A stretch of 64,000 bases of DNA from Halobacteriales archaeon QS_9_68_17 (GCA_003023565.1 PXSA01000040.1:1-64000), one strand, 5' to 3'; shown: positions 35,620 to 45,391, numbered from the stretch's first letter. The notes: generated from the letters alone by a model not told the origin. A program made the numbers and translations.

Positions 35620-37728
35620 TTACAGGTCGAGATCGGAGACTGGACCGTTCCACTGAAGTTTCGATCCGAACTTCACCGGGAACTGGTGAGAGGAGAGATA
35701 CTCTTGGAGTTCAGCGCTATTGAGTTCTATCGACTCCGTTTTGCCCGGGAGAAGCACGTTCTCGTCGAAACCTTCTACCGTCGGAGTTATATAAGATCCT
35801 AGCTGGTACTCTCGGGTCGGATACGCCGTGATCTGAAGTTCGAACGTCTCATCATCTGTTGGATTGACGTCACAGACTATCGCCGCCCCTCCGTCTGACT
35901 GAGCCATATCAGCACCGCCGTCGCCGACGATGAGATACTGGTCGCCGATCGAGGTGTGGTCTCGAACGAGCTGCAATGCTCCGCGAAGCGGAAAACCGAC
36001 GTGAAGGAGACGCGCCAGTGCCTCGCCGATTTCGACCGCCTGTTCATTAACGACATCGCTTAGCGTGCCGACGCCGCCGGTCGCACCGCGCTCCGCGAGC
36101 GCCTTTGCCTGATTGAACGATCGGCAGGCGTTGAGGAGGAACACATCGATATCGACGGTATTGAGGTCTCTCACGTCCAGTTTACCGTCGGCACACCGCA
36201 ATCCATTCGGCGTCGCGTGACCGATGTAGTGAAGAAAGTCGTGGCCGCCATGCTGCAATACATCAGACAACTGTTCTATCGACAGTTGAGTGTGCGATTC
36301 GACGTTGAATGGGAGTTCCTCGCGACTGCCGTAGACACCGTCAAGCGAATCGAACTCGTCGATCATCCGCTCGTCGTTGCAGACGACTGTGATGTCGATC
36401 CGGCTCGTCCGTTCGTCTCTGGACAGGCGATTTTCGAACGCTTCGACGGTTGCTTTGGTCGCACCCCTGGGAATGTGGTTTCCGAACCAGGCATGTTCGA
36501 TGGACTCGTTCGTTGTTTCCGGCTCAACCAGAACATTAGAGTCCGTCGCTTTCTGGGCGTCAGAACGCAACAGCGCTTTCGAAGCGTCTTGATTACCAGA
36601 GTCAGATATGCCTCCGGGCGACCGTGAATACGTCGGCGCGGGCGTCCTGGGTTGAGAGATCCGTGTGCCGCGTGGTTCTCGAACGATTCCGAGGTCGTTG
36701 ACCACGAACGGGAGCGGCCGGATACCGTCGGGATTCGACGGGATATGAGCCGTGAGACACCAGTCCGGAACGTACTCAGTCACGAGGTCGTACGGAACCT
36801 TGAGGTACTGCTGGATTTGCTCTTGCAACGGTCGACCGTGAACTTCCTCCAGATCGAAGGGGAGGTGAGGTTCGACCATCTGTCGCTCTTGCAGTTCTAT
36901 CTGGTACATCCCCTCGGTCCGGAGGATGCAATCCAGGAAGAAGATCTGTTTGAGGACGCGGGCAACCTCATCCTCGAACCACCGCCGACTCGCGAGTTCC
37001 CACTCGAACCCACCGGCGGTTTCGATACGCGGCACCTCGCCGGGCACCACGTCGGCACCGAGGTAAAACGCCAACGACGAGACGGTGTAGATGTGCCTGT
37101 ACTTGGGCGGGACGTAGATCCGGATACCCGTGTTCGGCGTTTCGAGCTCGTCGGGTATGTGGAGCTCCTCGCCGCGTTCGAGAAGCGGCGGGTGGCCCCT
37201 GAGGGTGGGATACGACCGCTCGCACGACGCCGTCTTCAGCGCCGATGGAAGGGCGCTGACGGCGGTCATCAGGTCGTGTGGGTCGTCGGGAACCGTGATC
37301 GTGGCAGCGGGGTTCTTGTGGTACGACCGCGATCCGAAGTCGATCACTGGTGTCCCTCCGAACTCGATGTATAGGTGGTTGGCCCCGGTCTCGACGGTCA
37401 TCGAGTCGGCGACCCGAAAGTATATTTTTATCGGTCCGCCCATATCGACGCTGTACGAGCCCGAATCGAACGAATACTGTTCGTGTGAGTTTATCTTAGA
37501 GAGGAAGTCACCGTCCGAATTACGGATGCAAACGCCGTCGAGCCTGTCGAAGTACATCCCATCCGTCTCGAACCGGCAGGCGTGCGTTACGGGGAAGTTG
37601 AACCTGTCCGTGTCGATCCTCGTCGGTTCGACTGGACCCGCGGTCCGAAACGTCAACTGGCGCTGTTCGACGCGGTCGACGATCCTGACGCCAGTCGGAT
37701 CGTCCGTCGCGGAGTAATTGATAGTCAT
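35620..37728 (-). CDS. CHAT domain-containing caspase-like protein
   Basis: C-terminal half has HDFLHYIGHATPNGL (catalytic His) and DVFLLNACRSFNQAKALAERGATGGVGT (catalytic Cys); large N-terminal region of unknown function. Confidence 0.85.
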   Translation of the reverse strand: MTINYSATDDPTGVRIVDRVEQRQLTFRTAGPVEPTRIDTDRFNFPVTHACRFETDGMYFDRLDGVCIRNSDGDFLSKINSHEQYSFDSGSYSVDMGGPIKIYFRVADSMTVETGANHLYIEFGGTPVIDFGSRSYHKNPAATITVPDDPHDLMTAVSALPSALKTASCERSYPTLRGHPPLLERGEELHIPDELETPNTGIRIYVPPKYRHIYTVSSLAFYLGADVVPGEVPRIETAGGFEWELASRRWFEDEVARVLKQIFFLDCILRTEGMYQIELQERQMVEPHLPFDLEEVHGRPLQEQIQQYLKVPYDLVTEYVPDWCLTAHIPSNPDGIRPLPFVVNDLGIVREPRGTRISQPRTPAPTYSRSPGGISDSGNQDASKALLRSDAQKATDSNVLVEPETTNESIEHAWFGNHIPRGATKATVEAFENRLSRDERTSRIDITVVCNDERMIDEFDSLDGVYGSREELPFNVESHTQLSIEQLSDVLQHGGHDFLHYIGHATPNGLRCADGKLDVRDLNTVDIDVFLLNACRSFNQAKALAERGATGGVGTLSDVVNEQAVEIGEALARLLHVGFPLRGALQLVRDHTSIGDQYLIVGDGGADMAQSDGGAAIVCDVNPTDDETFELQITAYPTREYQLGSYITPTVEGFDENVLLPGKTESIELNSAELQEYLSSHQFPVKFGSKLQWNGPVSDLDL

Positions 37729-37966
37729 TGCTGATGTACCTGCAGATATATCCCAATTGCAGCCCAGCGATAAAAGACTATTCCAGACATGAAGGGCCGG
37801 TGTCAGAAGCCCTGTCCTATTCGTATCCCCGGCTACCGACCGCGATGGCTCTCATCGAGCCGTTTCGTTAGAAGTTGTGCGTGGGTGATGTCCGCGAAGG
37901 GAGATCACCCGCATCGACTTCGGCGGCAGGGCCGTCAGTTCCGGTGGACTGTGTCCGCCAATGCGA

Positions 37967-38051
<85 letters not shown>

Positions 38052-38210
38052 TCGCGGTGTCTTACTGCGATCTCTCCTATCCGGGGAAGGAAGTAAAGGG
38101 CTTTCGTTTCGCTTGCCGAGATCGACGGGAACGCCGTCCGAGTCCGACCGCTGGTATCATCTATCACGGAAAAGCGGGTGCTTAAGAACGCCTCGGCGTT
38201 AACCCCGAGT

Positions 38211-38723
38211 ATGGCAAAATACTCGACGGGCGGGTCATCGGGCTCCGGCGGCGGCGACGCCTGCGAACTCTGCGGTACAGAGAGCGAGTCGCTCCGCGGG
38301 GCCAACGTCGCCGGGGCGCAACTGCAGGTCTGCCCGGACTGCGCGCCCCACGACGACAACGCCCACAAAGACGAGAAGAAGCGGACCGGAGGAGACGGCG
38401 ACGGGGACCGGACGCGGGAGGCGGTCAGCAACGCCGCGAAGGCGAGTCCCGCCTGGAACGACGACTCCGAACACTGGGAGGAAGAGGGGACGAACTACGA
38501 CGACGACCAGTTGCCGTATCTGGTGTCGGGCTACGGCGAGGAACTCCAGTCCGCGCGGCAGGACGCGGGGCTCCAGCGGTCCGAACTCGCCGAGGAACTC
38601 GACGCCGACGAGTCCGACCTGCTGGCGATCGAACAGGGTCGCGCGACGCAGGCGGGCGTCGGTGGGAGCCTCGTTCGAGCGATCGAGCGACGTCTGGACG
38701 TGACGCTGGTCGCGTCGGCGTAG
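38211..38723 (+). CDS. Multiprotein bridging factor aMBF1-like (zinc ribbon + HTH)
   Basis: CELCGTESESLRGANVAGAQLQVCPDC...LQSARQDAGLQRSELAEELDADESDLLAIEQGRAT. Confidence 0.88.
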   Translation: MAKYSTGGSSGSGGGDACELCGTESESLRGANVAGAQLQVCPDCAPHDDNAHKDEKKRTGGDGDGDRTREAVSNAAKASPAWNDDSEHWEEEGTNYDDDQLPYLVSGYGEELQSARQDAGLQRSELAEELDADESDLLAIEQGRATQAGVGGSLVRAIERRLDVTLVASA

Positions 38724-38761
38724 CGGTCGATTTTTCCCCGTCGGGCGTGTGGACCCATCCG

Positions 38762-39967
38762 ATGAGCACGTTAGCGGCCGCGGAGCCGTACACCACCCGG
38801 TTCCAGACGGCGGTCAGTACGGTCGACGGCAGGGACGTGACGCTGGAGACGACGTACTTCTATCCGGAGAGCGGCGGTCAACCGGCCGACCGCGGCGAGA
38901 TCGACGGGATCGACGTCGAACACGTTCGGAAGGAGGGCGAGCGTGTCGTCCACACCCTCTCGACGGCCCCGGCATGGAGCGCGGGACACCGCGCGCTCTG
39001 TGAGGTGGACTGGTCGTTCCGGATGTACTGCATGCGAGCGCACACGGCGAGCCACGCGCTGTACGGCGCGGGCCGCCGCGTGCTCGACGACCTCGGGTAC
39101 GGCGGCTTCGGCATCGACGAGGAGAAGGTGCGGATCGACTTCCGAACGTCGACCGATGTCACCGACTCGACGCTCGTGGAACTGGAGCGACTGGTGAACG
39201 AGGCGGTCTGGGACTCCCGAGACGTCTCCTGGGAGGAGGTCCCGCTGTCGGAGGCCCGCGAACGCGACGACGTGGCGTTCAATACGAGGACCGAGGAGGG
39301 CGTGTTCGGTGAGGCCGACACGGTGCGGATCGTTACGGTAGAGGAGTGGGACGCGGCCGCCTGCGGCGGGACGCACGCCCGGAACACGCGCGAGGTCGGT
39401 CCCGTGACGCTGCTCGACCGGTCGAACCCCGGCGAGGGTCTCACTCGCGTCGAGTTCGCCGTGGGCGGCGCCGGCATCGACCGGCGGGCGACGGAGAAAG
39501 CGGCGGCGCTCGACGCGACCACGGCGCTCGGGACGAGCGTTGCCGACCTCCCGGCGGCGGTCGAGCGCCTCCAGGCCGAACGGTCCGAGCTGGCGAAAGA
39601 GGTCGAACGGCTCCGGTCCGAGGCGCTCGACCACCGGCTAGAGCGACTGTGCAGCGACCCGGTCGAACGGGAGGGACGGACCTGGGTCGTAGGTACGGTC
39701 GACGGGGTCGGTCCGAACGACGTGGACGACCGTGCGCGAGAACTCGCGGGTCAGCGCGCGGACGTCGTGGCGCTCGTCGGGAGAGACGACCCTCCGTTCG
39801 TGGTAGTGGGTGCTGCGGCGGGCGCTGACGCCATCGTCGACGACGTCACCGCCGCGTTCGGCGGAGGCGGTGGCGGTTCGGACCGCGTCGCGCAGGCTGG
39901 CGGACTGTCGGGCGACCCGGAGACCATCGCTGCCTACCTGAAGTCGGGCGAGATCCCCGACGGGTGA
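38762..39967 (+). CDS. Alanyl-tRNA editing protein (AlaX-type, DHHA1 domain)
   Basis: ETTYFYPESGGQPADRGEIDGI...MRAHTASHALYGAGRR...AACGGTHARNTREVG, C-terminal FGGGGGGSDRVAQAGG. Confidence 0.92.
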   Translation: MSTLAAAEPYTTRFQTAVSTVDGRDVTLETTYFYPESGGQPADRGEIDGIDVEHVRKEGERVVHTLSTAPAWSAGHRALCEVDWSFRMYCMRAHTASHALYGAGRRVLDDLGYGGFGIDEEKVRIDFRTSTDVTDSTLVELERLVNEAVWDSRDVSWEEVPLSEARERDDVAFNTRTEEGVFGEADTVRIVTVEEWDAAACGGTHARNTREVGPVTLLDRSNPGEGLTRVEFAVGGAGIDRRATEKAAALDATTALGTSVADLPAAVERLQAERSELAKEVERLRSEALDHRLERLCSDPVEREGRTWVVGTVDGVGPNDVDDRARELAGQRADVVALVGRDDPPFVVVGAAAGADAIVDDVTAAFGGGGGGSDRVAQAGGLSGDPETIAAYLKSGEIPDG

Positions 39968-40198
39968 GGGCCGTTACGGCAGGGTCGAGCGGCATCGTTG
40001 TCACCGCCACACTGCAGAGGCATGACCTGACAGCAATCTTACCTCTTAGTTCTCCCTTCTAAATTTTTATTCTAAGAGCAGTAAACCTCTCCACAGCCTC
40101 CGGAAACAAACGGTAGCGTCGACCACAGTGTGGTTCACGGTAACGTCATACTCATCGGTGAGAGATCGTGGTCTTCGACCGAACGGAGAGCCGTACCG

Positions 40199-40378
40199 AT
40201 GGATAGCCTGTCCTTCGTCGCGGGGTCGACCGCCCGGCGCGAGGTGCTGTCGGTACTCGCTTCCGACCCGGCCACGCGGTGCTCGATCCGTCGGGGTCGA
40301 GCAAGTCGTCGGTGTACGACGCGCTGAACAAGCTAGAGGAAAAGGGGTTCATCTACCAACGCCACGACGTTGCTTGTC
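40199..40378 (+). pseudogene. Truncated, frameshifted winged-HTH regulator remnant
   Basis: Frame A MDSLSFVAGSTARREVLSVLASDPATR, frame B SGSSKSSVYDALNKLEEKGFIYQ; nothing recognisable afterwards. Confidence 0.6.
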
Positions 40379-40524
40379 CGCTTCGCGGACTGCGCTGTCG
40401 CCCGAAAATCGGAGGGTTGGGATCACGAGGATCTTCGGTTCTCGTACGACTCCTTGAGGGTGGGGCATTGCCCTGTCTTCCAGATAACGTTCACCTTTTT
40501 TACTCCACCACCGAAGAGGCGAGT

Positions 40525-41697
40525 ATGGAGCTATCCGACGAGCAACGCGCGGTCCGAGACGTGGTGCGGGAGTTCGCGGAGGAGGAGATCCGCCCGCTGG
40601 CGCGCGAAGCGGACGAGACGCAGTCGTTCCCCGAGGAAGCGTGGGACGGCCTCGCCGACCTCGATCTCACCGGCCTGACGGTTCCCGAGGAGTACGGCGG
40701 CTACGACGCCGACCGGCTGACCTACAGCGTGGTGAACGAGCAGGTCGCCTACGGCATGCTCTCGGTCGCCACCGCGCTCTCGGTCCACTGCCTCGCGACC
40801 TCCTGTATCGCGACGTTCGGGAGCGAGGACCAGAAGGCGCGCTGGCTGCCGGAGATGGTCGACGGCCGCCCGGTCGGCGCGTTCGCGCTCTCGGAACCCG
40901 AGGCCGGATCGAACCCGGCCGAGATGACCACCGAGGCTCGCAGAGAGGGCGACGAGTACGTCATCGACGGCGACAAGCAGTGGATCACGAACGGCGAGCG
41001 CGCGGGCGTCGTCATCGTCTTCGCCAAGACCGACCGCGACGACCCGAACAGCGTCACGCAGTTCCTCGTCCCGAAAGACGCCGCCGAGGAACCCTCGGCG
41101 AGCAGCCGGACTGCGTCCGGCGACGCCGACGGACCGCAGGTCGGCAAGAAGGAGGACAAACTCGGCCTGCGCGCCAGCGACACCACGTCGCTCAGCTTCG
41201 ACGGCGTGCGGATCCCCGTCGAGAACCGCCTGACTGAGGAGGGGAAGGGGATGAGCGCCGCTCTCTCGATCCTCACCGGCGGCCGGATCGGCATTGCATC
41301 GCAGGCCGTCGGTCTCGCCCAGTCGGCGCTCGACGAGGCGGTCGACTACGCCGGCGAGCGCGAGCAGTTCGGCAAGCCGGTCGGCGACATCCAGACGATC
41401 CGGCACAAACTCGCCGACATGGGGACGCAGGTGCGGGCGAGCCGCCTGCTGACGCGGGACGCCGCCGCCCGCGAGGACCGCGGCGACGACGTGCGCATGG
41501 CTGCGAGCATGGCGAAGTACTTCGCCAGCGAGGCCGCGATGGACGTGACCAACGAGGCGGTCCAGATCCACGGCGGCTACGGCTACGTCACCGAGGGCGA
41601 CGTCGAGCGGCTCTACCGCGACGCGAAGATCACCACTATCTACGAGGGCACCAGCGAGGTCCAGAAGACGGTGATCGCCCGCGAAATGCTGGAGTAG
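40525..41697 (+). CDS. Acyl-CoA dehydrogenase
   Basis: MELSDEQRAVRDVVREFAEEEIRPLAREADE...ALSEPEAGSNPAEM...IHGGYGYVTEGDVERLYRDAKITTIYEGTSEVQ. Confidence 0.95.
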   Translation: MELSDEQRAVRDVVREFAEEEIRPLAREADETQSFPEEAWDGLADLDLTGLTVPEEYGGYDADRLTYSVVNEQVAYGMLSVATALSVHCLATSCIATFGSEDQKARWLPEMVDGRPVGAFALSEPEAGSNPAEMTTEARREGDEYVIDGDKQWITNGERAGVVIVFAKTDRDDPNSVTQFLVPKDAAEEPSASSRTASGDADGPQVGKKEDKLGLRASDTTSLSFDGVRIPVENRLTEEGKGMSAALSILTGGRIGIASQAVGLAQSALDEAVDYAGEREQFGKPVGDIQTIRHKLADMGTQVRASRLLTRDAAAREDRGDDVRMAASMAKYFASEAAMDVTNEAVQIHGGYGYVTEGDVERLYRDAKITTIYEGTSEVQKTVIAREMLE

Positions 41698-41730
41698 TCG
41701 TCGCGGAGCCTCCGCCGAGCGTCGGTCGAC

Positions 41731-42396
41731 CTACTCCGAGACGGGCGACTCGTCGGGGTCGACCGGACCCGTACCGATCCCGTCGGCCGCGTCCGACTTC
41801 TCGTCGACCGATGCAGAGGCGTCGTTCGTCGGGGTCGTCTCGTCGCCGTTCGACTCCGGATCGTCGTCTCCCCCGTCCGACTCGTCGCCGCCGACCGGAC
41901 TGGCGGGGACGCCGACCATCGTCTCGCCCGGGTCGACGTCGTCGACGACGACCGCGCCCGCACCGACCGCCGCCCCCTCCCCGACGGTGATGTCGCCGAC
42001 GAGCGTCGCGTTCGCCCCCATGACGACCTCGTCCTCGACGGTCGGGTGGCGCTTCACCGGCCGTGGGTCGTTCCCGCCGAGCGTACAGCCGTGATGCATG
42101 TGCACGTCGTCGCCGACCTCGGCGGTCTCGCCGATGACGACGCCCGCCCCGTGGTCGATGAACAGGCGGCGACCGATCTGGGCGGCCGGGTGGATCTCGA
42201 TCCCCGTGAGAAAGCGGCTGAACTGCGAAAGGAGACGCGCCGTCAGGCGGAACCCGCGGTTCCACAGCGCGTGGGCGATCCGGTGGAACCACACCGCGTG
42301 CAGGCCGGCGTAACACAGCGCAACCTCCAGTTTGCTCTTTGCGGCGGGATCGCGCTCAAGCGCGGCGCGCACGTCCTCGCGAGGGCCTTCAAGCAT
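41731..42396 (-). CDS. cysE: Serine O-acetyltransferase
   Basis: HRIAHALWNRGFRLTARLLSQFSRFLTGIEIHPAAQIGRRLFIDHGAGVVIGETAEVGDDV; ~50-aa acidic tail. Confidence 0.92.
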   Translation of the reverse strand: MLEGPREDVRAALERDPAAKSKLEVALCYAGLHAVWFHRIAHALWNRGFRLTARLLSQFSRFLTGIEIHPAAQIGRRLFIDHGAGVVIGETAEVGDDVHMHHGCTLGGNDPRPVKRHPTVEDEVVMGANATLVGDITVGEGAAVGAGAVVVDDVDPGETMVGVPASPVGGDESDGGDDDPESNGDETTPTNDASASVDEKSDAADGIGTGPVDPDESPVSE

Positions 42397-42630
42397 GTCG
42401 CGTCACCCGTCGGGACGACGGCGGTCGGACGCGCGCGGCGGCCGCTTCCCGACCCGACGGGCGGCACCCACAGCGACACCGGGTCCGGCGAGCGCGCTCG
42501 CGGTCGACGGCGGTGCCGACGGTGTGGCTGTGAGACGCCATACGTACGGATCGGCCGCTCGGACCCAAAACCCGTTCGGTTCGTCCTGTCGACCGCAGTG
42601 CATTTGCGCCGGCGGCGCGTACGGCCGGGC

Positions 42631-43158
42631 GTGCCATACGAGGAGTACGACGCCGTCGTGTACGACCTGGACGGAACCCTCGTCGACCTCGTCGTCGACT
42701 GGGGCGCGGTCGCCGCCGACGTGGAGACGGTGTACGAGGACGCGAGCGTCGATCCCGCCGGCCGGAGCCTGTGGGACCTGTTAGCGGAAGCGCGCGACCA
42801 CGGCCTGTTCGACGACGTGAACGCGGCGATCGCCGCACACGAGTGCGAGGGCGCGCGGCGGTCGCGTCGCCTGCCGCTCGCGGACGAACTGTCGTCGCTC
42901 GACCGGCCGGCGGCGGTCTGCTCGCTCAACTGCGCCGAGGCCTGCACCGTCGCGCTGGCGGAGCACGGCTTATCCGAGTTCGTCGAGGCGGTCGTCGGCC
43001 GCGACACCGTCGAGACGTGGAAGCCCGACCCGGAGTCGCTGCTGGCCGCCGTCGAAGCGACCGGCGTCGATCCGTCTCGGGCGGTGTTCGTCGGCGACTC
43101 CGAGCGCGACGCGCGGGCGGCCGAACGCGCGGGCGTTGACTTCGTCTACGTGGACTGA
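42631..43158 (+). CDS. HAD family hydrolase
   Basis: YDAVVYDLDGTLVDL...WKPDPESLLAAV...AVFVGDSERDARAAERAGV; GTG start. Confidence 0.88.
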   Translation: MPYEEYDAVVYDLDGTLVDLVVDWGAVAADVETVYEDASVDPAGRSLWDLLAEARDHGLFDDVNAAIAAHECEGARRSRRLPLADELSSLDRPAAVCSLNCAEACTVALAEHGLSEFVEAVVGRDTVETWKPDPESLLAAVEATGVDPSRAVFVGDSERDARAAERAGVDFVYVD

Positions 43159-43412
43159 ACGCGGCGGCGCTCCCGGAGGAAGATACCGACGCCGGTCACG
43201 AGCCAGACGAGCGCGCCGACTCGGACCGCGAACCCCGCGCGGGCGGCCCACGTGGGGAGCGTGGCGAACAGCGACAGGACCACCACCAGCGGGACGCCAG
43301 CGAGGATGGTCGTCACGAAGGTGAGCTGCATCACTCGCGCGTAGTCGACCTCGTCTGGGGGCGTCCCGTGGGCCGCGTCCTCGGCGTCCCCGGAGTCGAC
43401 GCGTTCGGGCAC
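43146..43412 (-). CDS. Small membrane protein (DUF5822-like)
   Basis: MPERVDSGDAEDAAHGTPPDEVDYARVMQLTFVTTILAGVPLVVVLSLFATLPTWAARAGFAVRVGALVWLVTGVGIFLRERR. Confidence 0.75.
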   Translation of the reverse strand: MPERVDSGDAEDAAHGTPPDEVDYARVMQLTFVTTILAGVPLVVVLSLFATLPTWAARAGFAVRVGALVWLVTGVGIFLRERRRVQST

Positions 43413-43464
43413 GGGTAGTGGCTAGGAGCGCGCGGTGTAATGCGTGGCGGTTCGGCGCGGCGGT

Positions 43465-43698
43465 TCACAGCATCGGCCGGGCGAGGATGTACAGGCCGAC
43501 CGCGACGGCGGCCGCGCCGAAGGCGCGGACGACGCGGGCGTATCTCGCCGGCGGGTTCCAGCCCTGCCCGTACTGGCCGGGGTCTCTCGGACCGCGGCCG
43601 ACCGTCTGCAGTCGGAGGAACGCGCCGGGGAACCCTATCAGGAACAGTCCGAGACCGATCGACAACGCGATCGCGAGGAGTTCGCGGAGGCCGTACAT
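43465..43698 (-). CDS. Small membrane protein
   Basis: MYGLRELLAIALSIGLGLFLIGFPGAFLRLQTVGRGPRDPGQYGQGWNPPARYARVVRAFGAAAVAVGLYILARPML. Confidence 0.7.
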   Translation of the reverse strand: MYGLRELLAIALSIGLGLFLIGFPGAFLRLQTVGRGPRDPGQYGQGWNPPARYARVVRAFGAAAVAVGLYILARPML

Positions 43699-43797
43699 AT
43701 CGGAGCGCTCGCACGCCCCCACCGAAAAGGTACCTACGGCGGACGGTCACGGCCGAAGACGCTGTCCTTTTATCGTGAGGAAAGCGAAGGGTCGCGT

Positions 43798-44610
43798 ATG
43801 CCAACCGTTCCGGAGGTCCGTGAGCAGGCCGGGTCGGAGCCGATCACGATGATCACCGCGTACGACGCGCCCACGGCGTCGCTGGTCGACCGGGCGGACA
43901 TCGACGTCGTTCTCGTGGGAGACAGCATGGGCAACGTCTCGCTGGGCTACGAGTCGACGCTCCCGGTCACGGTCGAGGAGATGGCGAGCAGGACCGGGGC
44001 GGTCGTCCGCGGCACGGACGAGGCGCTCGTCGTCGCCGACATGCCCTTCCTCTCCGTCGGGGTGAGCCGCGAACGGAGCGTCGAGAACGCCGGCCGGATG
44101 GTCAAAGAGGAGGGCGCGGACGCGGTGAAACTGGAGTGTGGTTCTCACACCGTCGACCTCACCGAGCGCCTCGTCCGGCTCGGCGTTCCGGTGATGGCTC
44201 ACCTCGGCCTGACGCCCCAGCAGGTCAATCAGCTCGGCGGGTTCACGCGACAGGGGACCAGCGACGACGCCGCGCGGGAGATCATCGACCTGGCGGTCGA
44301 GCACGAGGAGGCGGGCGCGTTCTCGCTCGTCCTCGAACACGTCCCGTCGAACCTGGCCGCGGCGGTCACCGACGCCATCGACATCCCCACCATCGGCATC
44401 GGCGCGGGCCCGGAGACGGACGGGCAGGTGCTCGTGTTCAACGACGTGGTCGGTCTCAGCGAGCGTGCGCCGCCGTTCGCGGAGCAGTTCGGCGACGTTC
44501 GGAGCGAGATCGAGGGCGCGGTCGGCGACTACGCGGAGGCGGTGCGCTCCGGCGAGTACCCCGCCGAGGAGCACAGCCACGAGACGGAGTACGACGACCT
44601 CGGGTACTGA
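43798..44610 (+). CDS. panB: 3-methyl-2-oxobutanoate hydroxymethyltransferase
   Basis: ITMITAYDAPTASLVDRADIDVVLVGDSMGNVSLGYESTLPVTVEEM...MAHLGLTPQQVNQLGGF. Confidence 0.94.
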   Translation: MPTVPEVREQAGSEPITMITAYDAPTASLVDRADIDVVLVGDSMGNVSLGYESTLPVTVEEMASRTGAVVRGTDEALVVADMPFLSVGVSRERSVENAGRMVKEEGADAVKLECGSHTVDLTERLVRLGVPVMAHLGLTPQQVNQLGGFTRQGTSDDAAREIIDLAVEHEEAGAFSLVLEHVPSNLAAAVTDAIDIPTIGIGAGPETDGQVLVFNDVVGLSERAPPFAEQFGDVRSEIEGAVGDYAEAVRSGEYPAEEHSHETEYDDLGY

Positions 44611-44617
44611 GCCCCGG

Positions 44618-45391
44618 CTACTCCAGTCCGCTCAGGAAGTTCCCGACCGCCGCGTTGAACGACCCCGGCCGCTCCAGCATCGCGAGGTGCGCGGCGTCGT
44701 CGATGACCGCGAGCGCCGCGTCCGGCAGTTCGTCCGCGAGGTACTCGTGGAACCACGGCGGCGTCAGGCGGTCGTTCTCGCCGACGGCGGCGAGGGCCGG
44801 CACGGCTATCTCGCCGACCCGGTCCCGGACGTCGAACCCGTGGCAGGTCCGGAAGTCCCGCGCCGTCACCTCCCGGCCGCACTCGCGCATGGCGGCCTCG
44901 GAGAGTTCCACGAGGTCGTCGTCCGGGTCGTCGAACAGCGTCCCGGGCTCGTGGAGGAACTCGACCGCGCGGTCGAAGTCGTCCGCGAGCCAGCCGAGCA
45001 GGTCCTCGTTGACGGAGAGCCGCGCGCCCGTGCCCGCGAGGACGAGCGCCTCGGGGTCGAAGTCGCGCTCCAGCGCGACGTGCATGACGACGGCTCCGCC
45101 GAGCGAGTTGCCGACGAGGACCGCCGCGTCGGTCGCCTCCGCGACCGCGATCACGTCGTCCGCGTACGCGGAGAGGGTGCTGTACCCCTCCTCCGCGTCG
45201 ATGTCGTCGGAGTCGCCGTGGCCGGAGAGGTCCATCGCGACGACCGGGCGGTCGTCCGCCAGACGGAACTGCGACTTCCAGACCCCTTTGTTGCCGCCGC
45301 TGCCGTGGACACACAGGAGCGGCGCGCCGTCGCCGCCCCTGTCGGAGCGCCGGTAGGCCGTCTCGCGGCCCCGGTGCGTGACGGTTTCCAT
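44618..45391 (-). CDS. Alpha/beta hydrolase
   Basis: PLLCVHGSGGNKGVW...VLVGNSLGGAVVMHVAL (GNSLGG nucleophile elbow). Confidence 0.88.
   Translation of the reverse strand: METVTHRGRETAYRRSDRGGDGAPLLCVHGSGGNKGVWKSQFRLADDRPVVAMDLSGHGDSDDIDAEEGYSTLSAYADDVIAVAEATDAAVLVGNSLGGAVVMHVALERDFDPEALVLAGTGARLSVNEDLLGWLADDFDRAVEFLHEPGTLFDDPDDDLVELSEAAMRECGREVTARDFRTCHGFDVRDRVGEIAVPALAAVGENDRLTPPWFHEYLADELPDAALAVIDDAAHLAMLERPGSFNAAVGNFLSGLE

Noticed and set aside
37806-37895. Minus-strand peptide FADITHAQLLTKRLDESHRGR* downstream of the tRNA, possible integrase tail
   Set aside because: Only ~21 residues with an upstream stop; no integrase motif, so insufficient evidence.
40390-40500. Possible IS200/IS605-type end (TTCTCGTACGACTCCTTGAGGGTGGGGCATTGCCC)
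   Set aside because: Reminiscent of haloarchaeal transposon ends, but no transposase or partner end is visible; too weak to call.
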